DNA of 64,000 bases from Humulus lupulus (Eukaryota > Streptophyta > Magnoliopsida > Rosales > Cannabaceae), in assembly GCF_963169125.1 (NCBI RefSeq), contig NC_084800.1:54358866-54422865 (forward strand), given 5' to 3'. The number at the start of each line of letters is the position of its first letter. The first letter of the stretch is position 1. The notes beneath the pieces are model-generated. The model saw only the letters and a program-made list of their open reading frames with translations. It ran no database searches and was not told where the DNA came from. The translations under genes were made by a program, and so were the position numbers. This document shows positions 1 through 12,290 of this stretch, one piece after another.

Positions 1-1976
1 ATCCAATATGCACACGGTGCAAGAGGCGTCATCTGGGAGAATGTCGAGCAAAGGCATGTTTCTTATGTGACATGGTTGGGCATTTCAAGAAGGATTGCCC
101 AAGGCTAAGAAAGGATGAGAAAAGGGGGATGGATAACTCGACTCCAACTCGAGTGTTTATTCCAAGGCAGTCAGAGACTGAGACTAGTTCCTCAGGGGTG
201 GCAGGTCAGCTTTTTAGTTCTGATTTGGTATTGTGTTGACTAGTTTGGATGCCATGCTGTTTCTTTGTTTGTTGCATCTAGAGAGGCATATACTTGCTAT
301 GCATATTGCATGGTTATGTTATAAAGAGAATGTGATACAATATTGGTAATTTAAGAGATGAGTTGGATTAAGGTGGAAATGACTCATCAGTTGTTTTTGG
401 TAAAGTTGGTTATGATTGGCTTCAGTATAATTCTGGATATGGATTGGTTAACTAAGTATGGGGCAATGTTAAAATTGCAAGGAAATGGTAGTAACTCTTG
501 GGCTTGAGAATGGAAAGCCTTGTGACAGTTGGCAATGTTCATGGTTTTGTATGTTGGTGCATCTGTATTTAGAGCTAGAGATCTATTGCAAGGGGGATGC
601 ATAGAACTCTTAGCTAGTGTGGTGGATACCACTTAGATTGTGCCAGTGGGATTAGGACAGACTGGATTAGTCTGTGAGTTTCTGGATGTATTTCCAGGTG
701 AATTGCCAGGATTACTTTTATAAAAAGATAAATGGTGGTTTGATTGGTGCCAGGAATGGAATCAGATCTAGGGCACTGTTATAAACGGCTCAGCAGAGTT
801 GTAGTAATTAAAGGACTTAGTTATTGAGTAAGATGATATTCTCCAGGGTGGATCTTTGATCTGGTTAGTACCAGCTAGAGATCAGGGAGAAGGATATGCA
901 GAAGACTGTTTCTATATCGGATAAAGGCACTGGGAGTGCTGAGTATATTTTGAGGATTTGGTTAATGCCAAGCTTGCTTTGATGAATTAGATGGATAGAG
1001 CATTCAAAGGATTATTTGAATGGGATTTGTGTTCGTCTTGGAAGATGGTATTGTGATGTATTTCTTGCGGAGATTTGCCAAGGTCAAGGAACGCTTCGGT
1101 GGGCAAGAGTTTCCCTTGGATGGGCATGATATTATGTGTGCCTTGGGAAAGAGTTCTGAGTCTTTTTATAGATCAGAATCAGTTTGTAGGCTGTTATGAC
1201 ACCTCGGTGGCAGGGAGAAAGGAATTGCCTACGCATCATATTGGTTAAAGGATTTAACCAGAACTAGAGTAGAGTTTCTGGTGGGCCAGGTGGCTAGTTT
1301 TATGCTTGAGATTACTATCTCAGAGAAGATCAAAAGGAAAGACATTTAAGTGATCCGCAGATGGAAGAATTGAGAGCAATGTCTTAGCTGGATTAGCTAA
1401 GGGTTATACAGTGTCAGGTATGAATTTATTGAGGTATAAGGATCAAATTTGGGATCCGATTGACGTTGAGATTTATTGGGAGATTCTGGATGAATCTCAT
1501 ATTATCCTATTTTATTCTCTTCATTTAGGCATCATAACAGTGTAGTAGAGTTTGAAAGCTTAATGGTGATGGCCTGGGATGGAGAATGACATAATGGAAT
1601 ACGTGGTAAAGTTCTTAACCTGGTAGCAGGTCAAGACAGAGTATCAGAAATCAATAGGGTCATTGTAGCCTTTGAGTATTTTATAGTGGAAATAAGGAAA
1701 CATCGCGATGGGTTTCACGGTGGGGCTGCCTAGGATAGTGGGTCAGTATGAGTTGGCATTGGGTCATTATGGACCAGTATTCCAAGTGAGTTCATTTCTA
1801 TCAGTAAGAACAAGTAATGCAGCTGATCAGTTTTCAGACCTATATGTGAAACAGGTAGTGCGCCTTCATGAAATTCAAGGTCTATCTTATCAGATGAAGA
1901 ATTTATTGTTACTTCCAGGTCATGGAAGGGTTAAGGAAGGCGATGAGTATATAGATGGAATTCAGTATAGTTCATT
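1..1976 (+). pseudogene. Decayed Ty3/gypsy element, gag to integrase part (5' of the nested insertion)
   Basis: Old relative of the intact element next to it. A CCHC zinc knuckle (CFLCDMVGHFKKDC) can be read at about 53-110, followed by the STPTRVF stretch that also follows the knuckle in the intact element. A protease remnant (ILDMDWL) lies near 430-455, and an integrase piece with DQFSDLYVKQVVRLHE lies in the 1708-1976 frame. Many frameshifts and stops separate these islands, so no protein is expected. The reading is broken at 1976 by insertion of the intact element and resumes at 11639 at the matching integrase site (TDGKSE). The left end lies outside the window. Sure that it is gypsy; the exact lineage is inferred from similarity to the neighbour. 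Confidence 0.8.
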
Positions 1977-4327
1977 TGTAACGACCCAAAATCACTAATA
2001 GGGCTTAAGGGCCTTGATCAGTAAGCCAGGAGGGCATGATGGGAATTATGTGTGATTATTATGATTTAAGCATGTTATATGATTACTTGAGTACTTGAGA
2101 TGCATGACTATGTGTGTTAGTGTGCATATAGGCCCAGATTAGGTTAGAAGGGCATAATCGTAATTTTAGCCATTATGGGCATAACTGCTTTAATATATGT
2201 GATAATTGTTGAGACCACATTATTATGTGGATATATCTGTAATCTATGAATCGAGACGATCCTAGTGAGCAAAGTAGCGTGAAAGTCATAGCGGGGATTT
2301 ATACCCGGCTCGGGGTGAGCTCAGGGGTGTAAATGGGAATTTAGTGGATAAGCTGGAGATTATTGTAACATTGAGGAAGGCTATTGGTGATTAGTAAGGT
2401 ATTGGGAACTAAGCGGGAAATAATAGAGACATTCGAGGAAGTAGCGGAAATTAGGCAAAATGACTAAAATACCCTTAAGAGGACTAAAGGATTAGAGTTA
2501 GCTGTGAGGGCATAAAGGTCATTTGACTTTTAAGGAAGGGTATTACTGAGGTTTTAAGATAGTGGGATTTATAGAATATCAAAAGGGTCTGAAAAAGAAG
2601 GGAAAAGAAGGAGGGAAAACAGAGAGAGTTTCTTGAGTCGGTTTACACTTTCCTTCACCTATTTCTGGAGAATTTCTGGAGTAAAGCCTAGAGGAGAGCT
2701 GGGATAACCAAACATCAAGAACCTTGATCTATGACTAAGGAGTTGACAGAGGTTTAACAGGGTTTCACCAATACTTGAGGTAAGAATCTAGAGTTCATCC
2801 ATTCTCTGTTTCTGGTTTGTTTAAAGCTGTGGTACTTGAGTTGAATTGAATGAAACTTTAGGGAATTCAAGCTTAGGGCTGAGGAGCAGCAAGCCAAGGG
2901 AGCCTAGGGTTAGCTTGTGGGCGAAATTCTATCAAAGGTATGAATTCTAAACTCTAGTTCTGATGTTCAGCTGGTTTATGTTAGGTTCTGAAGTTTGGAG
3001 GTGGCTATGGTGAATTTTGAGTTTGTGATTGCATGTGCTTGGAGTTTAGATGTTTAGGGTGCTTGGGATGGGTGGAGTGTGGTCATGAGGTTGTTTTTAA
3101 GTTTGGGTAAGAGTTGGAAGAGGTTTGGTTGAGGTTGGCTCGAGAGAAATCGCACAAAGGAAATTTTGGTGTTGGGCTGCCTGTGACTAGCGCTACAGCG
3201 CTAGCCTTTGGGCGCTGTAGCGCTAGGCCCATATGCTGGAAGGGTTTTGGTTCTGTTTGTAGCGCTATAGCGCCCTCCCAAGAGCGCTGTAGCGCTACCC
3301 TGCCTTCTGAAGGGGATTTTGGGGTATTTTGCAAGGGTTTTTGACCTAAGGTTTGGGGTTTGGTTCCACCACCTTGTTTGGTGGAACTAGGACATCCCGG
3401 GGGCTCGGGATTAGCCCCGGGGCTAGGTTTTGAACTTGAGGATTGATGTTGACTTTGACCATGATTGTGTTTAGGTAAGCGCTAGGGCTCGAGAGGGATC
3501 GTGCTCAAGGTGTCGTGACATCGAAAACTAGTGAATTGAAAGGTAAGAACACTGCACCCGAATGTATGATTGTGATGGGACTAAGTGCTCCCGAGAATTG
3601 TTTGTGTCATCGTTGGTATTATGCCAAGGGGCACGTATAAGCGGTCTAAGAGTACCGTTCTTGAATTTAGCGCATGGGACGCGATTTGGCCACTGGGAGC
3701 CAGAAATGAAAGGATAACAGAGGGAGCAGCTTGTGAGCGCTAGCCCTGGTTATCATCTGTGCATTGTGTTATATGAGCTGATATGCTTTGTAAATGAAAT
3801 ACTTGATTATTGATTATATGAGACACTTGACTATTGATATGCTTGAGTTTATGAGATGCTATATGAGAAATTGATTTGACAGCGAAATGTGCGTGCTCTA
3901 TTATTAATGTGTGTTCTTGCTGGGCCTTGGCTCACGGGTGCTTCGTGGTGCAGGTAAGGGCAAGGGCAAGCTGGACCAGGCCTGAGGTGGAGAGCTCCGA
4001 AGTGAATGTACATAGCCAGCCGTTCGATCACCACGGTCGAGGAGTGTGTCAGGACAGAGAATACCTAACAGCTCACTTTTGCCTTAGTATGGCCAGTCGA
4101 TGTATCTAAACGTTGTAACTTTTGTAAATGGCTTTCAAACTGTCAATTTTGGGATCCCATGTTCGTAAACAATGTTTGGTAATGAAAACGTACTTTTGAG
4201 ACCAAAACACTTTTAATCCTAGTTCCTTTACTATTTCAGTACACGTTTTTACTTTAATGACTTGATTAGCAAGTCTGGCACTTTATAAACACACAGTGTA
4301 GCGGTCCTGGCTATTCAGGGCGTTACA
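1977..4327 (+). repeat. 5' LTR of the Tekay-like element
   Basis: 2351 bp. It contains a perfect hairpin CCACATTATTATGTGG at 2217-2232, a GGTAAGAACACTGCACCC block near 3541, a cluster of AGCGCT-based palindromes at 3188-3300, and a GTGCAGGTAAGG stretch near 3950 resembling a splice donor. The short ORFs seen inside (3083-3344, both strands) arise from the palindromic AGCGCT words and are not taken as genes. Confidence 0.95.
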
Positions 4328-4330
4328 ACT

Positions 4331-4342
4331 TGGTATCAGAGC
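4331..4342 (+). other. Primer binding site (initiator Met tRNA)
   Basis: TGGTATCAGAGC, three bases after the 5' LTR end, is the standard plant gypsy/copia primer site complementary to the 3' end of initiator methionine tRNA. Confidence 0.93.
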
Positions 4343-4714
4343 GTCCTAGGTTTATGGGTCCTGAAGACTGGCTGGGTATGTACATTCGCTGCGGGAGACA
4401 AGCTCAACTCAGGGTTTGGTAACTGTATATGCATGGTTATGTGTTTAAATGATTTGAGTGAGATATGAATGTTGGTATCTGTTTGATGAATAGGGAGCAT
4501 GAGATTCTGATAGGGCCTGGCCCTTGACTATTGCATGATGTTATTGAGGCGTGCTTATTAGCATTGCTGTGCATGTGAATGAATATCTGGATAAATTGCT
4601 GTATTTGATTGTTTGTGAATGATTGGAGTTCCAGAGATGGATTATGAGAGAATTATTACCCTGTCATCATAGCCTAATTGCCGAGTCGTTGTTTGCAGAT
4701 TGACTTGAATAGTT
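4343..4714 (+). other. Untranslated leader of the Tekay-like element
   Basis: 372 bp between primer site and gag start. No ORF or RNA gene is visible. It would carry the packaging signals of the genomic RNA, but none can be pointed to from sequence alone. Confidence 0.6.
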
Positions 4715-7700
4715 ATGCGTTCAAGGAAATCCACACGACAAGCCGGCAGGTCTGGGGCTAGAGAGGATGACCAGGGCCCAACCCCTCCGCCAGTCCCTGA
4801 GAACTGGCAGCAGTTAATGGCAGAAATGCAAGCTAGGCTTCAGAGCCAAGATGAACTGATCAGAATTCTGCAGCAGGCTCCATCTGGGAGTGTTGCCCCA
4901 GCTGGGCCACCGGCATTGGTACCTGTGGTACAGCCCGTTGATGTTGGTAACAAAGTGGAACCGTTGTATGAGCGGTTCAGGAAGCAGCAGCCCCCAATCT
5001 TTGAGGGTGGGCCAGATCCCCTAAAAGCTGAGCAGTGGATGACCTTGATCACCACTATACTTGATTATATGAAAGTAGAGGGACATGAGAGGGTGGCCTG
5101 TGCCACTTATATGTTGAGAGAGGATGCCCTAATCTGGTGGGAGGTGGCGTCACAGACTAGAAATGTTGCTGCAATGACATGGGAGGAGTTTAGAGATTTG
5201 TTCAATCAGAAGTACTATAATGTTGCCGTCAGGGCAGCAAAGGTGAATGAATTTGTGGGATTGGTTCAGGGCAGTATGACTGTTACGGAGTATGCCTTGA
5301 AATTTGATAGACTTGCAAAGTTTTCACCAGATCTTGTTCCTACCGATGCGACCAGGTTAGACAGATTTGTTAGAGGGCTAAATGTCATGATAACCCGGGA
5401 TGTAAGGATTACTACGGTTCCTGGAGTGACCACCTATGCCCAGGCTGTGGAGAGGGCTTTGACTGCTGAGGAAGCAGAGAATAGGATATGGAGGGATAGT
5501 GCAGCAAGAAGGGAGGGCCGTAGACCGGTGCCTCCGTATTCTGGTTCTAGTAGAGGTGGAGGTGTTAGTGATCTGAAGAGAAAGACTCCTGAAGCCCCAA
5601 TTGCTCCTAGGTTTGATAAAGGAGGTCGGGGTACTCAGGGTGGCCGTCGGGGAGGCGGTGATTCATGGAGGACCTACCCAGAATGCCCGAGGTGCAGGAG
5701 ACGTCATCTGGGCGAGTGTCAGGCTAAGGCCTGTTATGTATGCGGGGTGGTGGGACACCTCAGGAAAGATTGCCCAACAGTGAAGAAAGGCGAAGCAGGA
5801 AAAGTGGACAGCTTGACTCCAGCTCGAGTGTTCACTTTGACGCAGGCAGAGGCCGAGGCTAGTCCCTCGGTAGTGACAGGTCAGCTTTCTAGTGCTGGCA
5901 CTTCTTTTACTGTTTTGATTGATTCTGGTGCTACGCATTCATTTGTATCTGATAGGGTGATTGATAGATTGTGTAGACCTAGTGAGTTTAGTGCCTCAGG
6001 GTTTGGGACTATCTTGCCTACGGGAGAGCTGGTGGTGTCTAGGAGATGGGTTAGGGCACTGCCAATGTTAGTTGATGGTAGAGAGTTGTCAGTGGACTTG
6101 ATTGAGTTAGGTATGGAGGACTTTGATATGATTTTAGGTATGGATTGGCTGGTTAGATATGGAGCTACCATTGACTGTAGGAAGAAAATGGTGACTTTCG
6201 AGCCAGAGGGTGAGGATCCCTTCGTTTTTGTGGGAGCGGTGCATGGACCCCGTGTACCCAGGATATCTGCATTGAGAGCCAGAGATTTGCTACAGGGTGG
6301 ATGTATAGGCTTTTTGGCTAGTGTGGTGGATACCACCAAAGTTTCACCAGTTGGACCGGAGGAGACCAGACTAGTTTGTGAGTTCTTGGATGTGTTCCCT
6401 GAGGATTTGCCTGGGCTGCCGCCGCGTAGGGAGATTGAGTTTGTTATTGAGTTGGCACCGGGGACAGAGCCAGTGTCAAGGGCACCATACAGGATGGCAC
6501 CATCGGAATTGAAAGAGTTAAAGATACAACTGCAGGAACTTCTGGATATAGGGTTCATCAGACCTAGCTACTCACCATGGGGTGCACCAGTTTTGTTTGT
6601 TAAGAAGAAGGACGGGACTCTGAGAATGTGTATTGACTATCGGGAGTTGAACAAGTTAACTATTAAGAATAAGTATCCCCTACCGAGGATTGATGACTTG
6701 TTCGATCAGCTGCAGGGTAAGACGGTGTTCTCAAAGATAGATCTTCGATCTGGTTATCACCAGCTGAGGATCAAGGATGAGGACATACCTAAGACGGCCT
6801 TTCGGACGCGGTATGGGCACTATGAGTTCTTGGTCATGTCTTTTGGTTTGACCAATGCCCCAGCAGCTTTTATGGACTTAATGAACAGGGTATTCAAGGA
6901 TTTTCTGGATCAGTTTGTTATAGTTTTCATCGATGACATCCTGGTGTATTCCAGTTCAGAGGCGGAACACGAGTTTCATCTTCGATTGGTTCTTCAGAGG
7001 TTGAGGGAGCATCAGTTGTATGCTAAGTTTAAGAAGTGCGAGTTTTGGTTACCTGAAGTGACATTCCTTGGACACATTGTAGGTGCGGATGGGATTAAAG
7101 TGGATCCGTCTAAAATAGAAGCAGTTAGAGATTGGCCGAGGCCAAGGAACGCCTCAGAGGTGCGGAGTTTTCTTGGTTTGGCAGGCTACTACAGGCGGTT
7201 TGTAGAGGGCTTCTCAAAGATAGCAGCACCAATGACAGAATTGACAAGAAAGAATCTAAAGTTCGTTTGGTCAGATAAGTGTGAAGGTAGCTTCCAAGAA
7301 TTGAAGCGACGACTTATTACAGCGCCAGTGTTGAGTTTACCTTTGGAGGAAGGGAAGTTTGTTGTTTATTGTGATGCATCGAGATTGGGCTTAGGCTGCG
7401 TGCTGATGCAGAATGAGAAAGTGATAGCTTATGCATCGCGACAGCTGAAGGAGTATGAGCAGCGGTATCCTACTCATGATTTAGAGCTGGCAGCGGTGGT
7501 CTTTGCACTGAAGATTTGGCGGCATTATCTTTATGGGGAGAAGTGCGAGGTATACACTGACCATAAGAGCCTGAAGTATTTCTTTACACAGAAGGACCTG
7601 AACATGAGACAGAGACGTTGGCTAGAGTTGGTAAAGGACTATGATTGTGATATTCTCTATCATCCGGGGAAAGCCAATGTAGTGGCAGATGCATTGAGCC

Positions 7701-9250
7701 GCCGAGGTCCAGGTCAGTTGTATAGCTCAGTTCAGATCTCAAGGGAGTTAGCGGATGAGATGGTTAGAGCAGGGATAGAATTGGTTGTGGGCCGATTGGC
7801 TAATATTACTCTACAGTCAACCCTGCTAGAGCGGATCAGAGAGGGGCAGTTGACAGACGCTCAGCTACAGGGAGTTAGAGAGGATGTTTTAGCAGGAATA
7901 GCTAAGGACTATTCTGTTTCAGAGGTTGGCTTACTTCGGTATCGGGAGCGGATTTGTGTTCCAGCTGATGAGGGGATCAGGCGAGAAATATTGGATGAGG
8001 CTCATACGACGCCGTACTCGCTTCATCCGGGTACCACAAAGATGTATCAGGATCTGCGGACTTTGTATTGGTGGCCCGGGATGAAGAGGGATGTGGTAGA
8101 GTACGTTGCCAGATGCTTAACCTGTCAACAGGTGAAAGCTGAGCATCAGCGACCAGCAGGGTTGCTTCAGCCTTTGGGTATTCCTGAGTGGAAATGGGAG
8201 GATATTACTATGGATTTTGTAGGAGGTCTACCCAGGACGGTAGGGTTTCATGACTCAATATGGGTTATAGTGGATAGATACACCAAGTCAGCCCATTTCC
8301 TTCCAGTGAGGTCAACTTATACTGTGGATCAGTACGCTGAGTTGTACGTGAAAGAGATCGTACGTCTCCATGGGGTTCCTAAGTCGATTGTGTCAGACCG
8401 AGATCCTATTTTCACTTCCAAGTTCTGGGGAGGTCTGCAGGAAGCTTTGGGGACTCAGTTGAAATTTAGTACAGCTTTTCATCCTCAGACTGATGGACAG
8501 TCTGAGAGGACGATTCAGGTATTGGAGGATATGCTCAGAGCCTGTGTGATTGATTTTGAGGGTTCGTGGAGTAAGTACCTTCCATTGATTGAGTTCTCAT
8601 ACAATAATAGTTATCAGTCAACAATTGGAGTGGCTCCCTACGAGATGTTATATGGGAGAAAGTGTAGATCACCCATTCATTGGGATGAGATGGGTGAGAG
8701 GAGATACTTGGGGCCAGATATGGTTCAGAGGACAGGTGAGGCTATAGAGAAGATCCGGGCTAGGATGCTCGCATCTCAGAGTAGGCAGAAAAGCTACGCT
8801 GATCCTAAGCGTAGGGATGTGGAGTTTCAGGTTGGTGATCACGTCTTTCTTCGAGTTTCACCTCTGCGAGGGGTGAGGAGGTTTGGTAAGAAGGGCAAGC
8901 TAAGCCCTAGGTTCATTGGACCATTAGAGATCCTGGAAAGGATTGGTCAGGTGGCTTACAGATTAGCTTTGCCGCCATCATTGTCTGGAGTTCATGACGT
9001 GTTCCATGTCTCCATGCTTCGGAAGTATGTCTCAGATGTGACTCATGTGTTGAGGCATGAAGATTTGGAGTTACAGGCAGATTTGGCTTACGAAGAGCAA
9101 CCGATTCAGATCTTGGATCGGAAAGATAAAGTATTGCGGAATAAGACAATCCCTTTGGTTAAAATACTATGGAGGAATGCTAAGGTCGAGGAGGCGACCT
9201 GGGAGCTTGAGACAGCTATGCGGGATCAGTATCCGGAGTTGTTCAGGTAA
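4715..9250 (+). CDS. gag-pol: Gag-Pol polyprotein, Tekay-like chromovirus
   Basis: 1511 residues in one frame; it supplies the capsid, protease, reverse transcriptase, RNase H and integrase that copy the element. Gag covers about residues 1-335. A CCHC knuckle [14 protein letters not shown] starts at residue 340. The aspartic protease has its catalytic Asp at about 403 (DSGATHSF). The reverse transcriptase runs about 560-760 with the active-site pair FIDD at 740-741. RNase H follows, with [16 protein letters not shown] and YTDHKSL. The integrase has a zinc-binding site H1097, H1104, C1134, C1137 and a catalytic triad D1167, D1228, E1264 with the canonical 35-residue spacing between the last two. 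The C-terminus (about 1450-1511, ending YPELFR) has the chromodomain-like ending of chromoviruses. The ATG at 4715 is the first in frame after the leader. No key residue is missing, so the protein may be functional. Confidence 0.95.
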   Translation: MRSRKSTRQAGRSGAREDDQGPTPPPVPENWQQLMAEMQARLQSQDELIRILQQAPSGSVAPAGPPALVPVVQPVDVGNKVEPLYERFRKQQPPIFEGGPDPLKAEQWMTLITTILDYMKVEGHERVACATYMLREDALIWWEVASQTRNVAAMTWEEFRDLFNQKYYNVAVRAAKVNEFVGLVQGSMTVTEYALKFDRLAKFSPDLVPTDATRLDRFVRGLNVMITRDVRITTVPGVTTYAQAVERALTAEEAENRIWRDSAARREGRRPVPPYSGSSRGGGVSDLKRKTPEAPIAPRFDKGGRGTQGGRRGGGDSWRTYPECPRCRRRHLGECQAKACYVCGVVGHLRKDCPTVKKGEAGKVDSLTPARVFTLTQAEAEASPSVVTGQLSSAGTSFTVLIDSGATHSFVSDRVIDRLCRPSEFSASGFGTILPTGELVVSRRWVRALPMLVDGRELSVDLIELGMEDFDMILGMDWLVRYGATIDCRKKMVTFEPEGEDPFVFVGAVHGPRVPRISALRARDLLQGGCIGFLASVVDTTKVSPVGPEETRLVCEFLDVFPEDLPGLPPRREIEFVIELAPGTEPVSRAPYRMAPSELKELKIQLQELLDIGFIRPSYSPWGAPVLFVKKKDGTLRMCIDYRELNKLTIKNKYPLPRIDDLFDQLQGKTVFSKIDLRSGYHQLRIKDEDIPKTAFRTRYGHYEFLVMSFGLTNAPAAFMDLMNRVFKDFLDQFVIVFIDDILVYSSSEAEHEFHLRLVLQRLREHQLYAKFKKCEFWLPEVTFLGHIVGADGIKVDPSKIEAVRDWPRPRNASEVRSFLGLAGYYRRFVEGFSKIAAPMTELTRKNLKFVWSDKCEGSFQELKRRLITAPVLSLPLEEGKFVVYCDASRLGLGCVLMQNEKVIAYASRQLKEYEQRYPTHDLELAAVVFALKIWRHYLYGEKCEVYTDHKSLKYFFTQKDLNMRQRRWLELVKDYDCDILYHPGKANVVADALSRRGPGQLYSSVQISRELADEMVRAGIELVVGRLANITLQSTLLERIREGQLTDAQLQGVREDVLAGIAKDYSVSEVGLLRYRERICVPADEGIRREILDEAHTTPYSLHPGTTKMYQDLRTLYWWPGMKRDVVEYVARCLTCQQVKAEHQRPAGLLQPLGIPEWKWEDITMDFVGGLPRTVGFHDSIWVIVDRYTKSAHFLPVRSTYTVDQYAELYVKEIVRLHGVPKSIVSDRDPIFTSKFWGGLQEALGTQLKFSTAFHPQTDGQSERTIQVLEDMLRACVIDFEGSWSKYLPLIEFSYNNSYQSTIGVAPYEMLYGRKCRSPIHWDEMGERRYLGPDMVQRTGEAIEKIRARMLASQSRQKSYADPKRRDVEFQVGDHVFLRVSPLRGVRRFGKKGKLSPRFIGPLEILERIGQVAYRLALPPSLSGVHDVFHVSMLRKYVSDVTHVLRHEDLELQADLAYEEQPIQILDRKDKVLRNKTIPLVKILWRNAKVEEATWELETAMRDQYPELFR

Positions 9251-9273
9251 ATTTCGAGGACGAAATTCTCATT

Positions 9274-9284
9274 AGGAGGGGATA
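9274..9284 (+). other. Polypurine tract
   Basis: AGGAGGGGATA immediately before the 3' LTR, the plus-strand priming site. Confidence 0.85.
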
Positions 9285-9286
9285 GT

Positions 9287-11638
9287 TGTAACGACCCAAA
9301 ATCACTAATAGGGCTTAAGGGCCTTGATCAGTAAGCCAGGAGGGCATGATGGGAATTATGTGTGATTATTATGATTTAAGCATGTTATATGATTACTTGA
9401 GTACTTGAGATGCATGACTATGTGTGTTAGTGTGCATATAGGCCCAGATTAGGTTAGAAGGGCATAATCGTAATTTTAGCCATTATGGGCATAACTGCTT
9501 TAATATATGTGATAATTGTTGAGACCACATTATTATGTGGATATATCTGTAATCTATGAATCGAGACGATTCTAGTGAGCAAAGTAGCGTGAAAGTCATA
9601 GCGGGGATTTATACCCGGCTCGGGGTGAGCTCAGGGGTGTAAATGGGAATTTAGTGGATAAGCTGGAGATTATTGTAACATTGAGGAAGGCTATTGGTGA
9701 TTAGTAAGGTATTGGGAACTAAGCGGGAAATAATAGAGACATTCGAGGAAGTAGCGGAAATTAGGCAAAATGACTAAAATACCCTTAAGAGGACTAAAGG
9801 ATTAGAGTTAGCTGTGAGGGCATAAAGGTCATTTGACTTTTAAGGAAGGGTATTACTGAGGTTTTAAGATAGTGGGATTTATAGAATATCAAAAGGGTCT
9901 GAAAAAGAAGGGAAAAGAAGGAGGGAAAACAGAGAGAGTTTCTTGAGTCGGTTTACACTTTCCTTCACCTATTTCTGGAGAATTTCTGGAGTAAAGCCTA
10001 GAGGAGAGCTGGGATAACCAAACATCAAGAACCTTGATCTATGACTAAGGAGTTGACAGAGGTTTAACAGGGTTTCACCAATACTTGAGGTAAGAATCTA
10101 GAGTTCATCCATTCTCTGTTTCTGGTTTGTTTAAAGCTGTGGTACTTGAGTTGAATTGAATGAAACTTTAGGGAATTCAAGCTTAGGGCTGAGGAGCAGC
10201 AAGCCAAGGGAGCCTAGGGTTAGCTTGTGGGCGAAATTCTATCAAAGGTATGAATTCTAAACTCTAGTTCTGATGTTCAGCTGGTTTATGTTAGGTTCTG
10301 AAGTTTGGAGGTGGCTATGGTGAATTTTGAGTTTGTGATTGCATGTGCTTGGAGTTTAGATGTTTAGGGTGCTTGGGATGGGTGGAGTGTGGTCATGAGG
10401 TTGTTTTTAAGTTTGGGTAAGAGTTGGAAGAGGTTTGGTTGAGGTTGGCTCGAGAGAAATCGCACAAAGGAAATTTTGGTGTTGGGCTGCCTGTGACTAG
10501 CGCTACAGCGCTAGCCTTTGGGCGCTGTAGCGCTAGGCCCATATGCTGGAAGGGTTTTGGTTCTGTTTGTAGCGCTATAGCGCCCTCCCAAGAGCGTTGT
10601 AGCGCTACCCTGCCTTCTGAAGGGGATTTTGGGGTATTTTGCAAGGGTTTTTGACCTAAGGTTTGGGGTTTGGTTCCACCACCTTGTTTGGTGGAACTAG
10701 GACATCCCGGGGGCTCGGGATTAGCCCCGGGGCTAGGTTTTGAACTTGAGGATTGATGTTGACTTTGACCATGATTGTGTTTAGGTAAGCGCTAGGGCTC
10801 GAGAGGGATCGTGCTCAAGGTGTCGTGACATCGAAAACTAGTGAATTGAAAGGTAAGAACACTGCACCCGAATGTATGATTGTGATGGGACTAAGTGCTC
10901 CCGAGAATTGTTTGTGTCATCGTTGGTATTATGCCAAGGGGCACGTATAAGCGGTCTAAGAGTACCGTTCTTGAATTTAGCGCATGGGACGCGATTTGGC
11001 CACTGGGAGCCAGAAATGAAAGGATAACAGAGGGAGCAGCTTGTGAGCGCTAGCCCTGGTTATCATCTGTGCATTGTGTTATATGAGCTGATATGCTTTG
11101 TAAATGAAATACTTGATTATTGATTATATGAGACACTTGACTATTGATATGCTTGAGTTTATGAGATGCTATATGAGAAATTGATTTGACAGCGAAATGT
11201 GCGTGCTCTATTATTAATGTGTGTTCTTGCTGGGCCTTGGCTCACGGGTGCTTCGTGGTGCAGGTAAGGGCAAGGGCAAGCTGGACCAGGCCTGAGGTGG
11301 AGAGCTCCGAAGTGTAATGTACATAGCCAGCCGTTCGATCACCACGGTCGAGGAGTGTGTCAGGACAGAGAATACCTAACAGCTCACTTTTGCCTTAGTA
11401 TGGCCAGTCGATGTATCTAAACGTTGTAACTTTTGTAAATGGCTTTCAAACTGTCAATTTTGGGATCCCATGTTCGTAAACAATGTTTGGTAATGAAAAC
11501 GTACTTTTGAGACCAAAACACTTTTAATCCTAGTTCCTTTACTATTTCAGTACACGCTTTTACTTTAATGACTTGATTAGCAAGTCTGGCACTTTATAAA
11601 CACACAGTGTAGCGGTCCTGGCTATTCAGGGCGTTACA
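9287..11638 (+). repeat. 3' LTR of the Tekay-like element
   Basis: 2352 bp, nearly identical to the 5' LTR. It has one extra T near 11314 (AGTGTAATG against AGTGAATG). It ends ...GCGTTACA and is followed by the TSD TCATT. Confidence 0.95.
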
Positions 11639-12290
11639 TCATTATTCTAAGACTGATGGTAAATCAGAGAGAGAAAGAGAGTCATCCAGTATTGGAAAGG
11701 AACCTTATGAGATGAGGTGTGTTTGAGAATGTTTATCACCCGTTCATTGGAATGAGATGGGTGAGATGTTGATTTTAGATCCTGAGGTAGTTCAGGGGAC
11801 CATTGAAATTATTAGAGGTTGGAGCTTGAATGCACACTTCTCAGAGTAGATGGAAAAGTTTTACTGAATTGAAAAGTAGGAACGTGGAGTTCCAAGTAGA
11901 AGATTGTATCTTCCTTCGAGTATCACCATGGAAAGGGGTGAGGAGATAGGGGCAAGTTGAGCCCTAGAATAGTATAACAGTTTGAATCCTGGATAGGACC
12001 AGTCAGGTTGACTTTGGATCGGCCTTATCTTTGGCACTGTCAGTTGTATACAGTTTATTATGTATTTCCATGTTGAGAACATGAGTTGGAGGGAAACTCA
12101 TGAGTTAAGTTATGAGAAACTGGGGATTGAGGCTAAGTTATCCCGTAAAGAGTAGCCAGTCCAGATATGAGACAGAAAGAATAAGGTTCTGAGGAACAAA
12201 GTTATACCTTAAGTCAAGGTATGTTACAGAGACAGTGAGGTCGAGGGAGCGACCTGGGAAACTGGAATCAGTTGTGCGGAATTCTTATTC
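11639..12290 (+). pseudogene. Decayed gypsy element, integrase C-terminus and pol end
   Basis: Continuation of the old element cut at 1976. TDGKSE at the start matches TDGQSE of the intact integrase. Then PVHWNEMGE near 11745 and the GATWE-like chromodomain end near 12250 follow in shifted frames with stops. It ends at about 12290, where a reverse-strand LTR fragment begins. Confidence 0.75.

Larger units (their letters stand above)
1977..11638 (+). mobile_element. Complete Tekay-like (chromovirus) Ty3/gypsy LTR retrotransposon
   Basis: Both LTRs start TGTAACGACCC and end GGGCGTTACA. The 5-bp TCATT occurs on both sides (1972-1976 and 11639-11643), a perfect target site duplication. The element has a primer site complementary to initiator Met tRNA, a single intact gag-pol frame and a polypurine tract. 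By eye the LTRs differ by about three substitutions (C/T near 2250/9571, C/T near 3284/10594, T/C near 4246/11553) and one 1-bp indel (near 3996/11314). That is far below 1% divergence, so the insertion is recent. It interrupts an older related element inside the integrase region. Confidence 0.95.

Noticed and set aside
3083..3344. Small ORFs with repeated VALQR / RCSA words in both LTRs of the Tekay-like element
   Set aside because: They are translations of AGCGCT palindromes in noncoding LTR sequence; the apparent amino-acid repeat follows from the DNA repeat.
4331..4342. tRNA gene fragment
   Set aside because: Only the primer complement of initiator Met tRNA is present; no cloverleaf can be formed around it.
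5881..6558. 225-codon antisense ORF
   Set aside because: Lies opposite the conserved protease/RT region of gag-pol; it has no family motif and exists only because of the codon pattern of the real gene.
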